Shown here: positions 8,492 through 17,126 of the stretch, piece after piece
Layout of the letters: each line of letters starts with the position of its first letter
Numbering within the stretch: the first letter of the stretch is position 1
Source: Streptomyces sp. A0958
Lineage (GTDB): Bacteria; Actinomycetota; Actinomycetes; Streptomycetales; Streptomycetaceae
Direction of reading: 5' to 3'
Length of the DNA stretch: 64,000 nucleotides
Assembly: GCF_004795035.1 (NCBI RefSeq)
Contig: NZ_SSBK01000009.1
Coordinates: 1-64,000 of the forward strand
The notes under the pieces: generated by a model
What the model was told of the DNA's origin: nothing
Database searches by the model: none
What the model saw: the letters and a program-made list of their open reading frames with translations, nothing else
Made by a program: the position numbers and the translations under genes

Positions 8492-9946
8492 TCAGCGCCA
8501 CCCCGCGATGACGTCCTCCGGGCCCCAGTACGCGGCCAGGTCCTTCGCTGCCGTGTCCGTCGGGGGGACGCGGCTGACCGCGATCAGGGGAGCGTCCTGG
8601 GCACCTGGGACCTGCTGCGCGGAGGCGACGAGTTCCGCGAGGTCGCGTGCCCCGAACGGAGTCTCGTCGCGCCATTTCACCGAGCCGACGAAACAGACGC
8701 GGCCTGCGACCGGGGCCGCGTCGGCGCCGATGAGGTCGACCTCGGGGTTGTTCTGCCGGTTCCACCAGCCGCCGACCTCCACGGCCTCGGGGAAGAGATC
8801 ATCGGGGACTCGGCGCGCCAGGGACTCCCTGATCACCGGCTCCACCGCGCGGCTCCGCCACGAGGGCCAGGAACGCTGGATGCGTGCGGCCGAGATTTCG
8901 CCCCTGCCCCTCTCCGCCTGGGCGACGGCGTCTTCCAGGTGGGCCAGCCAGAAGCGCAGATACGTGTCGGCGATGCGGTAGCGCTTGAGCTTGAGGGCCG
9001 GCTGGGTGGAGAGCGGGACGTCGGTGGCCACGATCCGTTTGGCCTCCGTGAGTTCGTTCAGTATCGGGGCGAGCGTGCCGTGTGCCAGCGCGCGCCCGTC
9101 TGCGCCTCCCGTGCTCGCGGCGATGCCGGAGAAGGTGCGCTCGCCGGAGCCGATCGCCCGGAGCACCCGGCCCGCTTGGAGACGTGCGGGGAACTCCGCC
9201 GCGAGCGACCGCTCGCCCGTGGTGAGCAGGACCGACGACGGGTCCTCCAACTGGCGGTCGAGATACGCGGCGACGGGCTCGCCGGTATGCCAGCCGGTGA
9301 CCACCTCGGGGAAGCCCCCGGTGACGAGGTAGGCGTCGAGCGCCGCCCCCGCGTCCAGACCGGTGGAGTCCTGTACGTCGGCCGGGCTGAGCGGCCCCAC
9401 GGTGTACTGGCCGGCCCGGCCGTAGAACGGGTGGTCGTACGAAGTCAGCCGGTCCATCATTGCGTGGTCGGAGCCGAGTAGCAGCAGGAGCACCGGCTTG
9501 GCGGACAGGTGCATGTCCCAGGCCGTCTTGAGTGCCGCGTCGAAGCCGCCGTCCGCCTCGGACAGCCACGGGACCTCGTCGAGGACGAGGATCACCGGCT
9601 CGTCGGAGGGCAGGGCGGCGCTGACGGCGGCCAGCGTCCGCCCCCAGTCCCCGGGGGCGGCTGCGTGTTCCAGTGCCGCACCGTGGTCCCGCATCCCCTG
9701 ACCACCGGCGACCGCGTCGAACAGAGCCCGCCGGGCGAGGGGCGCCGGCTGGCTGCGGGTCGCCTGGAAGAAGACGTACGGCCGGCCCGACCGGGCGCAG
9801 AACTCCTGCACAAGCCGCGTCTTGCCGACACGTCGCCGCCCCTTGATGACCAGCGCCTGTCCGGCGCTGCCGCCCGCGCCGGAGGCGACGCGCTCCAGCC
9901 ACGATCCGAGGATGCGCAGCTCGCGGCCGCGTCCGGTGAAGGCCAC
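8492..9946 (-). CDS. AAA ATPase of the archaeal-type ATPase / DUF234 group
   Basis: A 484-residue STAND-like ATPase. GTG 9946 (MAFTGRGRELRIL) is preceded by GGAGG. Walker A is GRRRVGKT at residues 36-43, Walker B VILVLDEVPWL near 119-129, and a sensor region LLLLLGSDHAMM follows. The C-terminal half has the DUF234-type stretches LVTGGFPEVV, RIADTYLRFWLAHLE and NPEVDLIGAD, the last of which resembles the PD-(D/E)xK nuclease-like fold carried by this group. Such ATPases are often accessory and mobile, with unknown physiological roles. It stands alone here, with its own short promoter region (9947-10040). Confidence 0.85.
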   Translation of the reverse strand: MAFTGRGRELRILGSWLERVASGAGGSAGQALVIKGRRRVGKTRLVQEFCARSGRPYVFFQATRSQPAPLARRALFDAVAGGQGMRDHGAALEHAAAPGDWGRTLAAVSAALPSDEPVILVLDEVPWLSEADGGFDAALKTAWDMHLSAKPVLLLLLGSDHAMMDRLTSYDHPFYGRAGQYTVGPLSPADVQDSTGLDAGAALDAYLVTGGFPEVVTGWHTGEPVAAYLDRQLEDPSSVLLTTGERSLAAEFPARLQAGRVLRAIGSGERTFSGIAASTGGADGRALAHGTLAPILNELTEAKRIVATDVPLSTQPALKLKRYRIADTYLRFWLAHLEDAVAQAERGRGEISAARIQRSWPSWRSRAVEPVIRESLARRVPDDLFPEAVEVGGWWNRQNNPEVDLIGADAAPVAGRVCFVGSVKWRDETPFGARDLAELVASAQQVPGAQDAPLIAVSRVPPTDTAAKDLAAYWGPEDVIAGWR

Positions 9947-10040
9947 TGGTCCTCCATGAAGTCGTAGTGGCTCAAAGTATGAAGCATTCCTACTTTACCG
10001 CCGGTCGGCCGGACTCGGAGGGTCGGTTCAGCAGCGCGCG

Positions 10041-11024
10041 CTATCCCCGGAACGGCCGGTACGTCAGCTGCTTCACGCGGCGCAGCAGCGGCATCGACTC
10101 CACGTGTTCGACGCCGTCGAGCCGGCCCAGGCGTGCGCTGAGGTAGCGGTAGAGGTGGGCCGGGTCGCGGGTGATCACGACCGCCATCAGGTTGGACGGG
10201 CCCGTGGTGGCCGCCGCGTAGGCCACCTCGGGGTCGGTCGCGAGTGCTTCGCCCACCGTGTGCAGGGCGCGGGGTGCGGCGGTGACGCACAGCATGCTCG
10301 CGTTGCGGAAGCCCAGGTGGGCGGAGTCGAACTCCACGTCCACGTAGAGCGCGCCGGAGGCGACGAGGCGGGCCAGGCGGCGCTTGACCGATGATTCGGA
10401 GTGGCCCGTAGCGCGCTGGAGTTCGGGGTACGTGGCCCGGCCGTCCCGTTCCAGCGCGGCGACCAGGGGTTCGTCGTCGGCGGTGATGACGGCCGGGCCC
10501 GGCGGGGCGGAGGCGGGGGGCGGGGTGAGGGCGGCGGTCTCCTCCGGGGTCAGGGCGCCGCTCTTGTGGAGCCAGCCGGCCGGGCCGCCGTAGAAGCGGT
10601 GCAGGAGCTGGTGGGCGCGGATGTCCACGATGTGCGGGGTGCGCGGCAGCTTGCCGAGGAGCAGGTCGTCGGCGTCGCCCCGGCTGCGGACGTTGGCCGT
10701 GCACGTCACCTCCGTACCGCCCGAGGTCAGCCCGATCCACGAGGTGTCGGGGCGTTTGGCCAGGGCCTCCGCGATGGCCATCGCGCCCTCGGGGGCGCAG
10801 CGCACCCGCAGCAGCCAGTGCTCCAACGACTCCTCCGAGGCCGCGCACCGCACCCCCACCACCCGCAGGCCGCCCTCCGTCCGCAGCCTGCGGAACCGGC
10901 GTGCCACCGTCTGGTCGGAGACCCCGAGCGCGGCGGCGATCCGGCTGAAGGGGGCGCGGGCGTCCAGCTCCAGTGCGTGCAGGATGCGCAGGTCGAGGAC
11001 GTCGCCCCGGGTGGGTGATTCCAC
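10041..11024 (-). CDS. Lrp/AsnC-family regulator with duplicated domains
   Basis: 327 residues, about twice the size of a classical Lrp. Two helix-turn-helix segments are visible: LDLRILHALELDARAPFSRI followed by GVSDQTVARRFRRL near the N-terminus, and LVAALERDGRATYPEL followed by GHSESSVKRRLARL in the middle. Each is followed by a RAM-like effector domain. It is transcribed divergently from an MFS exporter with a 152-base gap containing a 20-bp tandem repeat, so it probably controls that exporter in response to a small molecule such as an amino acid (inference). Stop at 10041. Confidence 0.9.
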   Translation of the reverse strand: MESPTRGDVLDLRILHALELDARAPFSRIAAALGVSDQTVARRFRRLRTEGGLRVVGVRCAASEESLEHWLLRVRCAPEGAMAIAEALAKRPDTSWIGLTSGGTEVTCTANVRSRGDADDLLLGKLPRTPHIVDIRAHQLLHRFYGGPAGWLHKSGALTPEETAALTPPPASAPPGPAVITADDEPLVAALERDGRATYPELQRATGHSESSVKRRLARLVASGALYVDVEFDSAHLGFRNASMLCVTAAPRALHTVGEALATDPEVAYAAATTGPSNLMAVVITRDPAHLYRYLSARLGRLDGVEHVESMPLLRRVKQLTYRPFRG

Positions 11025-11120
11025 TGCTTCAGGCCCCTTTCATGTCGGATTCCGGCGCCGGGGTGTCGCTGGCTGGGGATTCCGGACGCGGTCATCCGAT
11101 CGTACGGGGGTGGCCGCCGG

Positions 11121-11160
11121 CCGCACCGAAGCCGTACGGGCCGCACCGAAGCCGTACAGG
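11121..11160. repeat. 20-bp tandem repeat between regulator and exporter
   Basis: CCGCACCGAAGCCGTACGGG occurs twice head to tail (11121-11140 and 11141-11160, one mismatch), ending 16 bases before the exporter start. The period of about two helical turns and the place in a divergent regulator/target gap suit binding by an oligomeric Lrp protein (inference). Confidence 0.7.
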
Positions 11161-11176
11161 GAGAAGGACAAAGGAC

Positions 11177-12682
11177 ATGCGTAAGTGGGGGCCGCTGACC
11201 GCGGTCTGTCTGGGGACGTTCATGCTGCTGCTGGACGTGACGATCGTCATCGTGGCCCTGCCCGACATGGCGCGGGCGCTGGACGCGTCGCTCTCCGATC
11301 TGCAGTGGGTCATCGACGGCTACGCCCTCGCGCTCGCCGCGCTGCTGCTCGGCATCGGCGCCGCGGCCGACCGGCTCGGGCGGCGCCGGGTCCATGTCGC
11401 GGGCGTCGTGCTCTTCGCCGTCGCCTCGCTGGCCTGCGGCCTCGCCTCCTCGCCGGCCGCGCTGGTGGCCGCGCGCGGGGTCCAGGGGGTGGGCGCGGCC
11501 GCGATGTTCGCGACCACGCTGCCGCTGCTCGCCTCGGTGTACCAGGGCAAGGACCGGTCCGTGGCGCTCGGGCTGTGGGGTGCGGTCAGCGGGGGCGCCG
11601 CCGCGATCGGCCCGGTGGTCGGCGGGCTGCTGACCGAGGGGCCCGGCTGGCGCTGGATCTTCTTCGTGAACCTGCCGGTCAGCGTGGGCGCCATCTGGCT
11701 GACCCTCAGGACCGTGCCCGAGTCGCACGGGGCGCGGGACCGGCGGACCGACTGGGCGGGGACCGTGGCGTTCGCGGTGTTCGCGGGGGCCGCGACGTAC
11801 GCCGTCGTACGGGCGGGCAGCGTCGGCTGGACGTCCGGGCAGACGCTCGCCACCTTCGGGATCGCCGCGCTGGCGCTGCTCTGTTTCGTCCTCGTGGAGC
11901 TGCGCGTCGCCCACCCGCTGCTGGACCTCTCGCTGTTCCGGACCTCCGCCTTCACCGGTGTGATGGCGGGGTCGCTCGCCTTCAACATGGCGGCGTTCGG
12001 CGTGCTGCCGTACACCTCGATCTGGTTGCAGACGGTCCTCGGCCTGAGCCCGGTCCAGGGCGGTCTGGCGGTCCTGCCGCTGGCCGCGACCTCGTTCGTG
12101 GTGGCGGCCGCCGGCGGGCGCCTGCTGCACGGGGTGCAGCCGCGCCTGACCATCGGTGTCGGGCTCGCCCTCATCGGCGCCGGCACGCTCGGTCAGGCCG
12201 TGCTCGGCGCGGGCTCCTCGTGGCCCGCGCTGATACCGGGCCTGGTGGTCGCGGGCATCGGTACGGGGCTGGTGTCGCCGGCCATCGCGGGCGCGGCGCT
12301 CGCGGCGGTGCCGCCGGAGCGGGCCGGCATGGCGGGCGGCGCGGTCAACACCTTCCGCCAGCTCGGATACGCCTTCGGGGTGGCCGTCCTCGGGACGGTG
12401 CTGACCTCCCGGATGGGGGAGAGCCTGGGCGACGGCCAGTCCCACGCTCTCGCGGGCGGCGGCGCGGCCGGGCTGCGCGCGGCCGGGGTGCCGGAGCACG
12501 CGCTGCGGGCGGCGTTCGCCTCGGGGCTGGACGTGGCGGCCGTGGTGGCCGGTGCGGTGGGGATCGTCGCGGGGGCGGCGGTGCTGCTGCTCGTGAAGGG
12601 GAAGCGGGGGGCGCCTGGGGCGCCGGAGGCGCCGGAGGCTGCTGGGAGCGGTGCGGTGCCGGAGGCCGTGCGGGCCGGCTGA
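11177..12682 (+). CDS. MFS drug/proton antiporter, DHA2 family (14 TMS)
   Basis: A 501-residue inner-membrane exporter. It begins MRKWGPLTAVCLGTFMLLLD with the DHA2 motif DVTIVIVALPDMARAL in helix 1. Motif A is ADRLGRRRVH, and motif C-like SGGAAAIGPVVGGLLTEG follows, leading into WRWIFFVNLPV. About 14 hydrophobic segments are seen, and the C-terminal tail is Ala/Pro-rich. Start ATG 11177 has AAGGA upstream; longer in-frame starts would run through the repeat and the regulator promoter. Proton-driven efflux of a toxic compound is the family role. The substrate is unknown, and regulation by the divergent Lrp protein is likely. Confidence 0.92.
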   Translation: MRKWGPLTAVCLGTFMLLLDVTIVIVALPDMARALDASLSDLQWVIDGYALALAALLLGIGAAADRLGRRRVHVAGVVLFAVASLACGLASSPAALVAARGVQGVGAAAMFATTLPLLASVYQGKDRSVALGLWGAVSGGAAAIGPVVGGLLTEGPGWRWIFFVNLPVSVGAIWLTLRTVPESHGARDRRTDWAGTVAFAVFAGAATYAVVRAGSVGWTSGQTLATFGIAALALLCFVLVELRVAHPLLDLSLFRTSAFTGVMAGSLAFNMAAFGVLPYTSIWLQTVLGLSPVQGGLAVLPLAATSFVVAAAGGRLLHGVQPRLTIGVGLALIGAGTLGQAVLGAGSSWPALIPGLVVAGIGTGLVSPAIAGAALAAVPPERAGMAGGAVNTFRQLGYAFGVAVLGTVLTSRMGESLGDGQSHALAGGGAAGLRAAGVPEHALRAAFASGLDVAAVVAGAVGIVAGAAVLLLVKGKRGAPGAPEAPEAAGSGAVPEAVRAG

Positions 12683-12710
12683 GGTGCGCGCCACCTCCGG
12701 CGGCGCCTTG

Positions 12711-12735
12711 TCCTCAATCGCCGGACGGGCTTGAA
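12711..12735 (+). repeat. Streptomyces dispersed repeat, copy 1
   Basis: The 25 bases beginning TCCTCAATCGCCGG and ending GGGCTTGAA recur, inverted, at 28226-28250 with 23 of 25 matches. Sequences of this kind are very common in Streptomyces intergenic regions, usually downstream of genes. Here it lies just behind the exporter stop and upstream of glmS. Confidence 0.7.
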
Positions 12736-12852
12736 GCGGCCGGTGCGGGCTCGACGGGGCGCGCTGGGCCGGCGGGCTCCGTTGGGCTTGAAATGGGGAT
12801 CACTTCTGCGACTATGCGAAGAACAGGGGCTGGTGACCAGGAAAGGACCACT

Positions 12853-14700
12853 ATGTGCGGAATCGTGGGTTACGTCGGTGGGCAGTCGGCGCAGGACGTC
12901 GTCGTCGCGGGCCTCAAGCGGCTGGAGTACCGGGGGTACGACTCCGCCGGCATCGCCGTCCTCGCCGACGGCGGGCTGGCCGCCGCCAAGAGGGCCGGGA
13001 AGCTCGTCAACCTGGAGAAGGCGCTCGCCGAGCGCCCGCTGCCGGCCGGCAGCGCCGGGATCGGGCACACCCGGTGGGCCACCCACGGCGGACCCACCGA
13101 CGTCAACGCGCACCCGCACCTCGACAACGCGGGCCGCGTCGCCGTCGTCCACAACGGGATCATCGAGAACTTCGCGGCCCTGCGCGCCGAACTCGGCGAG
13201 CGCGGCCACGACCTGCTCTCCGAGACCGACACCGAGGTCGTCGCCCACCTCCTCGCCGAGGCGTACAGCGGGAGCGGGGAGCCGGCCGAGGCGATGCGGC
13301 AGGTGTGCCGGCGGCTCGAAGGGGCGTTCACGCTCGTCGCCGTCTTCGCGGACGCGCCCGACGTCGTGGTCGGGGCCCGGCGCAACTCGCCGCTCGTCGT
13401 CGGGGTGGGGGAGGGCGAGTCGTTCCTCGCCTCCGACGTCGCCGCGTTCATCGCGCACACCCGGTCCGCGATCGAACTCGGCCAGGACCAGGTGGTGGAG
13501 CTGCGCCGGGAGGGCGTCCTCGTCACCGGGTTCGACGGGGAGCCCGCCGAGGTGCGCTCGTACCACGTGGACTGGGACGCGTCGGCCGCCGAGAAGGGCG
13601 GGTACGCCTCCTTCATGCTCAAGGAGATCGCCGAGCAGCCCAAGGCCGTCACCGACACCCTCCTCGGCCGCATCGATCCCGAGGGCACGCTCCACCTGGA
13701 CGAGGTGCGCATCACGCGCGGCGAGCTGCGCGAGGTCGACAAGGTGGTGATCGTCGCCTGCGGGACCGCGTTCCACGCCGGGATGATCGCCAAGTACGCC
13801 ATCGAGCACTGGACCCGCATCCCCTGCGAGACCGAGCTGGCCAGCGAGTTCCGCTACCGCGACCCGATCCTGGACCCGCACACCCTGGTCGTCGCCATCT
13901 CCCAGTCCGGCGAGACGATGGACACCCTGATGGCCCTGCGGCACGCCCGTGAGCAGGGCGCGAAGGTGCTCGCCATCTGCAACACCAACGGCTCCACCAT
14001 CCCCCGCGAGTCCGACGCCGTCCTCTACACGCACGCCGGGCCCGAGGTCGCCGTCGCCTCCACCAAGGCGTTCCTGACCCAACTCGTCGCCTGCTACCTC
14101 GTCGCCCTCTACCTCGGCCAGGTGCGCGGCACCAAGTGGGGCGACGAGATCCGGACCGTCATCCGGCAGCTCTCCGAGATCTCCGGCTCGGTCGACCGCG
14201 TCCTGGAGACCATGGAACCGGTCCGGGAGCTGGCCCGGTCGCTGGCCTCCCACGACACCGTGCTCTTCCTCGGCCGGCACGTCGGCTACCCGGTGGCCCT
14301 GGAGGGGGCGCTGAAGCTGAAGGAACTCGCGTACATGCACGCCGAGGGGTTCGCCGCAGGAGAGCTCAAGCACGGGCCGATCGCGCTCATCGAGGACGGG
14401 CTCCCGGTCGTCGTCGTGGTGCCGTCCCCGGCCGGGCGCTCGGTGCTGCACGGCAAGATCGTGTCGAACATCCAGGAGATCCGGGCCCGCGGCGCCCTTA
14501 CCGTCGTCATCGCCGAGGAGGGCGACGACGAGGTCGTCCCGTACGCCGACCACCTCATCCGGATTCCGGCAACGCCTACGCTGCTTCAGCCGCTGGTCGC
14601 CACCGTGCCGTTGCAGGTCTTCGCCTGCGAGCTGGCGACGGCCCGCGGCAACGAGGTCGACCAGCCGCGCAACCTGGCGAAGTCCGTCACCGTGGAGTGA
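12853..14700 (+). CDS. glmS: glutamine--fructose-6-phosphate aminotransferase (isomerizing)
   Basis: Makes glucosamine-6-phosphate from fructose-6-phosphate and glutamine, the first step to UDP-GlcNAc for peptidoglycan. 615 residues, the usual size. Cys2 (MCGIVGYVG) is the nucleophile of the class II glutamine amidotransferase domain (1 to about 225), with HTRWATHGGPTDVNAHPH close by. Two SIS sugar-isomerase domains follow (VACGTAFHAG, SQSGETMDTLMAL, then GRHVGYPVALEGALKLKEL), and the C-terminus reads NLAKSVTVE, as in the family. ATG 12853 is the only possible start because Cys must be residue 2. acpS and the NAD(P)HX enzyme gene follow closely, as commonly seen in Streptomyces. Confidence 0.97.
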   Translation: MCGIVGYVGGQSAQDVVVAGLKRLEYRGYDSAGIAVLADGGLAAAKRAGKLVNLEKALAERPLPAGSAGIGHTRWATHGGPTDVNAHPHLDNAGRVAVVHNGIIENFAALRAELGERGHDLLSETDTEVVAHLLAEAYSGSGEPAEAMRQVCRRLEGAFTLVAVFADAPDVVVGARRNSPLVVGVGEGESFLASDVAAFIAHTRSAIELGQDQVVELRREGVLVTGFDGEPAEVRSYHVDWDASAAEKGGYASFMLKEIAEQPKAVTDTLLGRIDPEGTLHLDEVRITRGELREVDKVVIVACGTAFHAGMIAKYAIEHWTRIPCETELASEFRYRDPILDPHTLVVAISQSGETMDTLMALRHAREQGAKVLAICNTNGSTIPRESDAVLYTHAGPEVAVASTKAFLTQLVACYLVALYLGQVRGTKWGDEIRTVIRQLSEISGSVDRVLETMEPVRELARSLASHDTVLFLGRHVGYPVALEGALKLKELAYMHAEGFAAGELKHGPIALIEDGLPVVVVVPSPAGRSVLHGKIVSNIQEIRARGALTVVIAEEGDDEVVPYADHLIRIPATPTLLQPLVATVPLQVFACELATARGNEVDQPRNLAKSVTVE

Positions 14701-14740
14701 GCCGCGGGCGGGGCCGTGAACGAGCAATGAGGGTGGATAC

Positions 14741-15109
14741 GTGATCATCGGGGTCGGGATCGACGTGGCGGAGATCGAACGGTTCGACGCGGCGATGCGG
14801 CGCACGCCGCAGCTGGCCACGCGCCTCTTCCTGGAGCGGGAACTGCTGCTGCCCGACGGCGAGCGGCGCGGCATCGCCTCGCTGGCCGCCCGGTTCGCCG
14901 CCAAGGAGGCCCTGGCCAAGGCGCTCGGCGCCCCCGCCGGACTGCTGTGGACGGACGCCGAGGTGTACGTCGAGGACAGCGGCCGGCCGAGGCTGCGGGT
15001 ACGCGGCACGGTCGCCGCCCGCGCCGCCGAACTGGGCGTGGAGCACTGGCACGTGTCGCTCAGTCATGACGCCGGGATCGCCTCGGCGGTGGTGATCGCG
15101 GAGGGATAG
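14741..15109 (+). CDS. acpS: holo-[acyl-carrier-protein] synthase
   Basis: Transfers the phosphopantetheine group of CoA to the carrier proteins of fatty-acid and some polyketide synthases. 122 residues. [14 protein letters not shown] carries the metal-binding Asp, [12 protein letters not shown] is the second signature with the catalytic Glu/Lys, and [15 protein letters not shown] closes the fold. Start GTG 14741, 40 bases after glmS, with GAGGG upstream, so probably cotranscribed with it. Confidence 0.96.
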   Translation: MIIGVGIDVAEIERFDAAMRRTPQLATRLFLERELLLPDGERRGIASLAARFAAKEALAKALGAPAGLLWTDAEVYVEDSGRPRLRVRGTVAARAAELGVEHWHVSLSHDAGIASAVVIAEG

Positions 15110-15157
15110 GACCCTTACGTGGCGCGCCCCCGGCCATTCCTGCGTACGTTGGGGGGC

Positions 15158-16624
15158 ATGCGTACCGCCTACAGCGTTGAGACCGTACGGGCCGCCGAGC
15201 AGGCCCTCATGGCCCGGCTCCCCGAAGGGGCGCTGATGCAGCGCGCCGCCGCCGGACTCGCCGCCGCCTGCGCCGACCTGCTGCGGCGGGCAGGCCGGGT
15301 GTACGGCTCCCGGGTCGTCCTCCTCGTCGGCACCGGCGACAACGGGGGCGACGCCCTGTACGCCGGCGCCCGGCTCGCCCGGCGCGGCGCGGGCGTGGTG
15401 GCCGTACGGGCCGTCCACGGCCGGGCCCACGAGGGCGGCAGCGCGGCCCTGCGCGCGGCGGGCGGGCGCGTCGTGGACGGCGGGGACAGCACCACCCACC
15501 AGGACTGGGCCGGGCGCATCGACCTCGTCGTGGACGCCATCACCGGCATCGGCGGACGCGGCGGACTGCGGCCCGAGGCGGCCGAACTGGTCGGGCGGTA
15601 CACCGCGCACGGCGCCCCCGTCGTCGCCGTCGACCTGCCGAGCGGCGTCGAGGCCGACACCGGGGAGGTGCCCGGCGACGCGGTGCGCGCGGACGCGACC
15701 GTCACCTTCGGGGCGTACAAACCGGCGCTGCTCGTCGACCCGGCCGCCGAACGGGCCGGTGCGCTGCGCCTCGTGGACATCGGGCTCGGCGACGAACTCC
15801 CCGACGTGCCCGACCTGGAGGCCCTTCAGTACGCGGACGTGGCGGACCTGCTGCCCGTGCCCGCCGCCGAGAGCGACAAGTACCGGCGAGGCGTCGTCGG
15901 CATCGCCGCCGGATCGACCCGCTACCCGGGCGCCGCGGTGCTGGCCGTCTCCGGGGCGCTGCGCGGCGGGGCGGGGGCCGTGCGCTACGCGGGCCCCGGC
16001 GGCGAGGCCGTCATCGCCCGGCATCCGGAGGTCCTGGTCCACGCGGGCCGGCCCTCGCAGGCCGGGCGGGTGCAGGCGTGGGTCGTCGGGCCGGGGCTCG
16101 GCGACGGGACGAAGGCCGTGGAGGCCGTCTCCGACGTGCTGGCCGCCGAGGTGCCGGTGCTGGTCGACGCGGACGGGCTGCGGCTGCTGGACGCCGACGT
16201 GGTCCGGGCCCGCACCGCGCCCACCGTCCTCACCCCGCACGCCGGGGAGGCCGCGGCGCTGCTCGGCGTGGCGCGCGAGGAGGTCGAGGCGGGGCGGCTC
16301 GCCGCCGTACGCGCCCTGGCCGAGCGGTTCGGCGCGACGGTCCTGCTCAAGGGGTCGACCACCGTGGTCGCCACCGACACCCCGCACACCCCGGTCCGGG
16401 TCAACCCGACGGGCACCTCGTGGCTGGCCACCGCCGGCAGCGGCGACGTGCTCTCCGGCCTGACCGGCTCGCTGCTCGCCGCCGGCCTCGCCCCGCTCGA
16501 CGCCGCGTCCGCCGGGGCCTACCTGCACGGCCTCGCGGCCCGCCGCGCGGCGGACGGCTCCCCGCTCGCCGCACTGGACGTCGCCGAGGCGATCCCCGCG
16601 GCCTGGCGGGACGTCCTGGCCTGA
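15158..16624 (+). CDS. nnr: bifunctional NAD(P)H-hydrate epimerase / ADP-dependent dehydratase
   Basis: Repairs hydrated NAD(P)H. 488 residues: an N-terminal YjeF epimerase domain (VVLLVGTGDNGGDALYAGAR; VVDAITGIGG; DLPSGVEADTGEVPG) and a C-terminal CarKD dehydratase domain (GIAAGSTRYPGAAVLA; WVVGPGLGDG; TPHAGEAAALLG; VLLKGSTTVVA and the GSGDVLSG phosphate-binding turn). I chose ATG 15158 behind a GGGGGG tract; GTG 15119 is an alternative that adds 13 residues. It is the third gene of the glmS-acpS-nnr run. Confidence 0.95.
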   Translation: MRTAYSVETVRAAEQALMARLPEGALMQRAAAGLAAACADLLRRAGRVYGSRVVLLVGTGDNGGDALYAGARLARRGAGVVAVRAVHGRAHEGGSAALRAAGGRVVDGGDSTTHQDWAGRIDLVVDAITGIGGRGGLRPEAAELVGRYTAHGAPVVAVDLPSGVEADTGEVPGDAVRADATVTFGAYKPALLVDPAAERAGALRLVDIGLGDELPDVPDLEALQYADVADLLPVPAAESDKYRRGVVGIAAGSTRYPGAAVLAVSGALRGGAGAVRYAGPGGEAVIARHPEVLVHAGRPSQAGRVQAWVVGPGLGDGTKAVEAVSDVLAAEVPVLVDADGLRLLDADVVRARTAPTVLTPHAGEAAALLGVAREEVEAGRLAAVRALAERFGATVLLKGSTTVVATDTPHTPVRVNPTGTSWLATAGSGDVLSGLTGSLLAAGLAPLDAASAGAYLHGLAARRAADGSPLAALDVAEAIPAAWRDVLA

Positions 16625-16666
16625 GCGATCCTGGAGGCAGCATCCGCACCCGAGAGGCGGTCGGCC

Positions 16667-17053
16667 GTGAGCAGCAGCGACGAGGTGCGCGTACGCCGGG
16701 TGTACGACCCCGCGGAGGACGGCGACGGCACTCGTGTCCTGGTCGACCGGCTGTGGCCGCGCGGGGTCTCCAAGGAGCGGGCCGCGATCGACCGGTGGCT
16801 CAAGGACCTCACCCCCTCGGACGAGCTGCGCTCCTGGTACCACGAGGACCGCTCCGAGACCCGCTACGACTCCTTCGTGGACCGCTACCGCGCCGAGCTG
16901 GCCGACCCGGTGCACGCGGCGGCCGTGGACGAGCTGGTGGGGCTGGTACGCGAGGGCGGCCCGGTGACGCTCGTCACGGCGGTCAAGGACGTTCCGCACA
17001 GCCACGTACCGGTCCTGGCCGAACACCTGGGGCACGAGCTGCACCACGGCTGA
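16667..17053 (+). CDS. DUF488 family protein
   Basis: 128 residues, family DUF488, function unknown. Recognised from RRVYDPAEDGDGTRVLVDRL followed by WPRGVSKERAAIDRWLKDL, then PSDELRSWYHED, and VTLVTAVKDVPHSHVPVL in place of the more usual LLYAAKD...NHA motif. The conserved Arg, Trp-Pro-Arg-Gly and Lys residues of the family are present. Start GTG 16667. It lies between nnr and alr, all on the same strand with short gaps. Confidence 0.9.
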   Translation: MSSSDEVRVRRVYDPAEDGDGTRVLVDRLWPRGVSKERAAIDRWLKDLTPSDELRSWYHEDRSETRYDSFVDRYRAELADPVHAAAVDELVGLVREGGPVTLVTAVKDVPHSHVPVLAEHLGHELHHG

Positions 17054-17126
17054 CCAGCCCGTGCACCGGTTCGGCACGCCCCGCCATGGCCGCCGGACGG
17101 CACAGCTCTGAGACACTGGGCGCGAT

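Noticed and set aside
11185..14700. 1171-codon plus-strand frame across the MFS gene and glmS
   Set aside because: Only its second part is glmS; the first part is an out-of-frame reading of the exporter gene.
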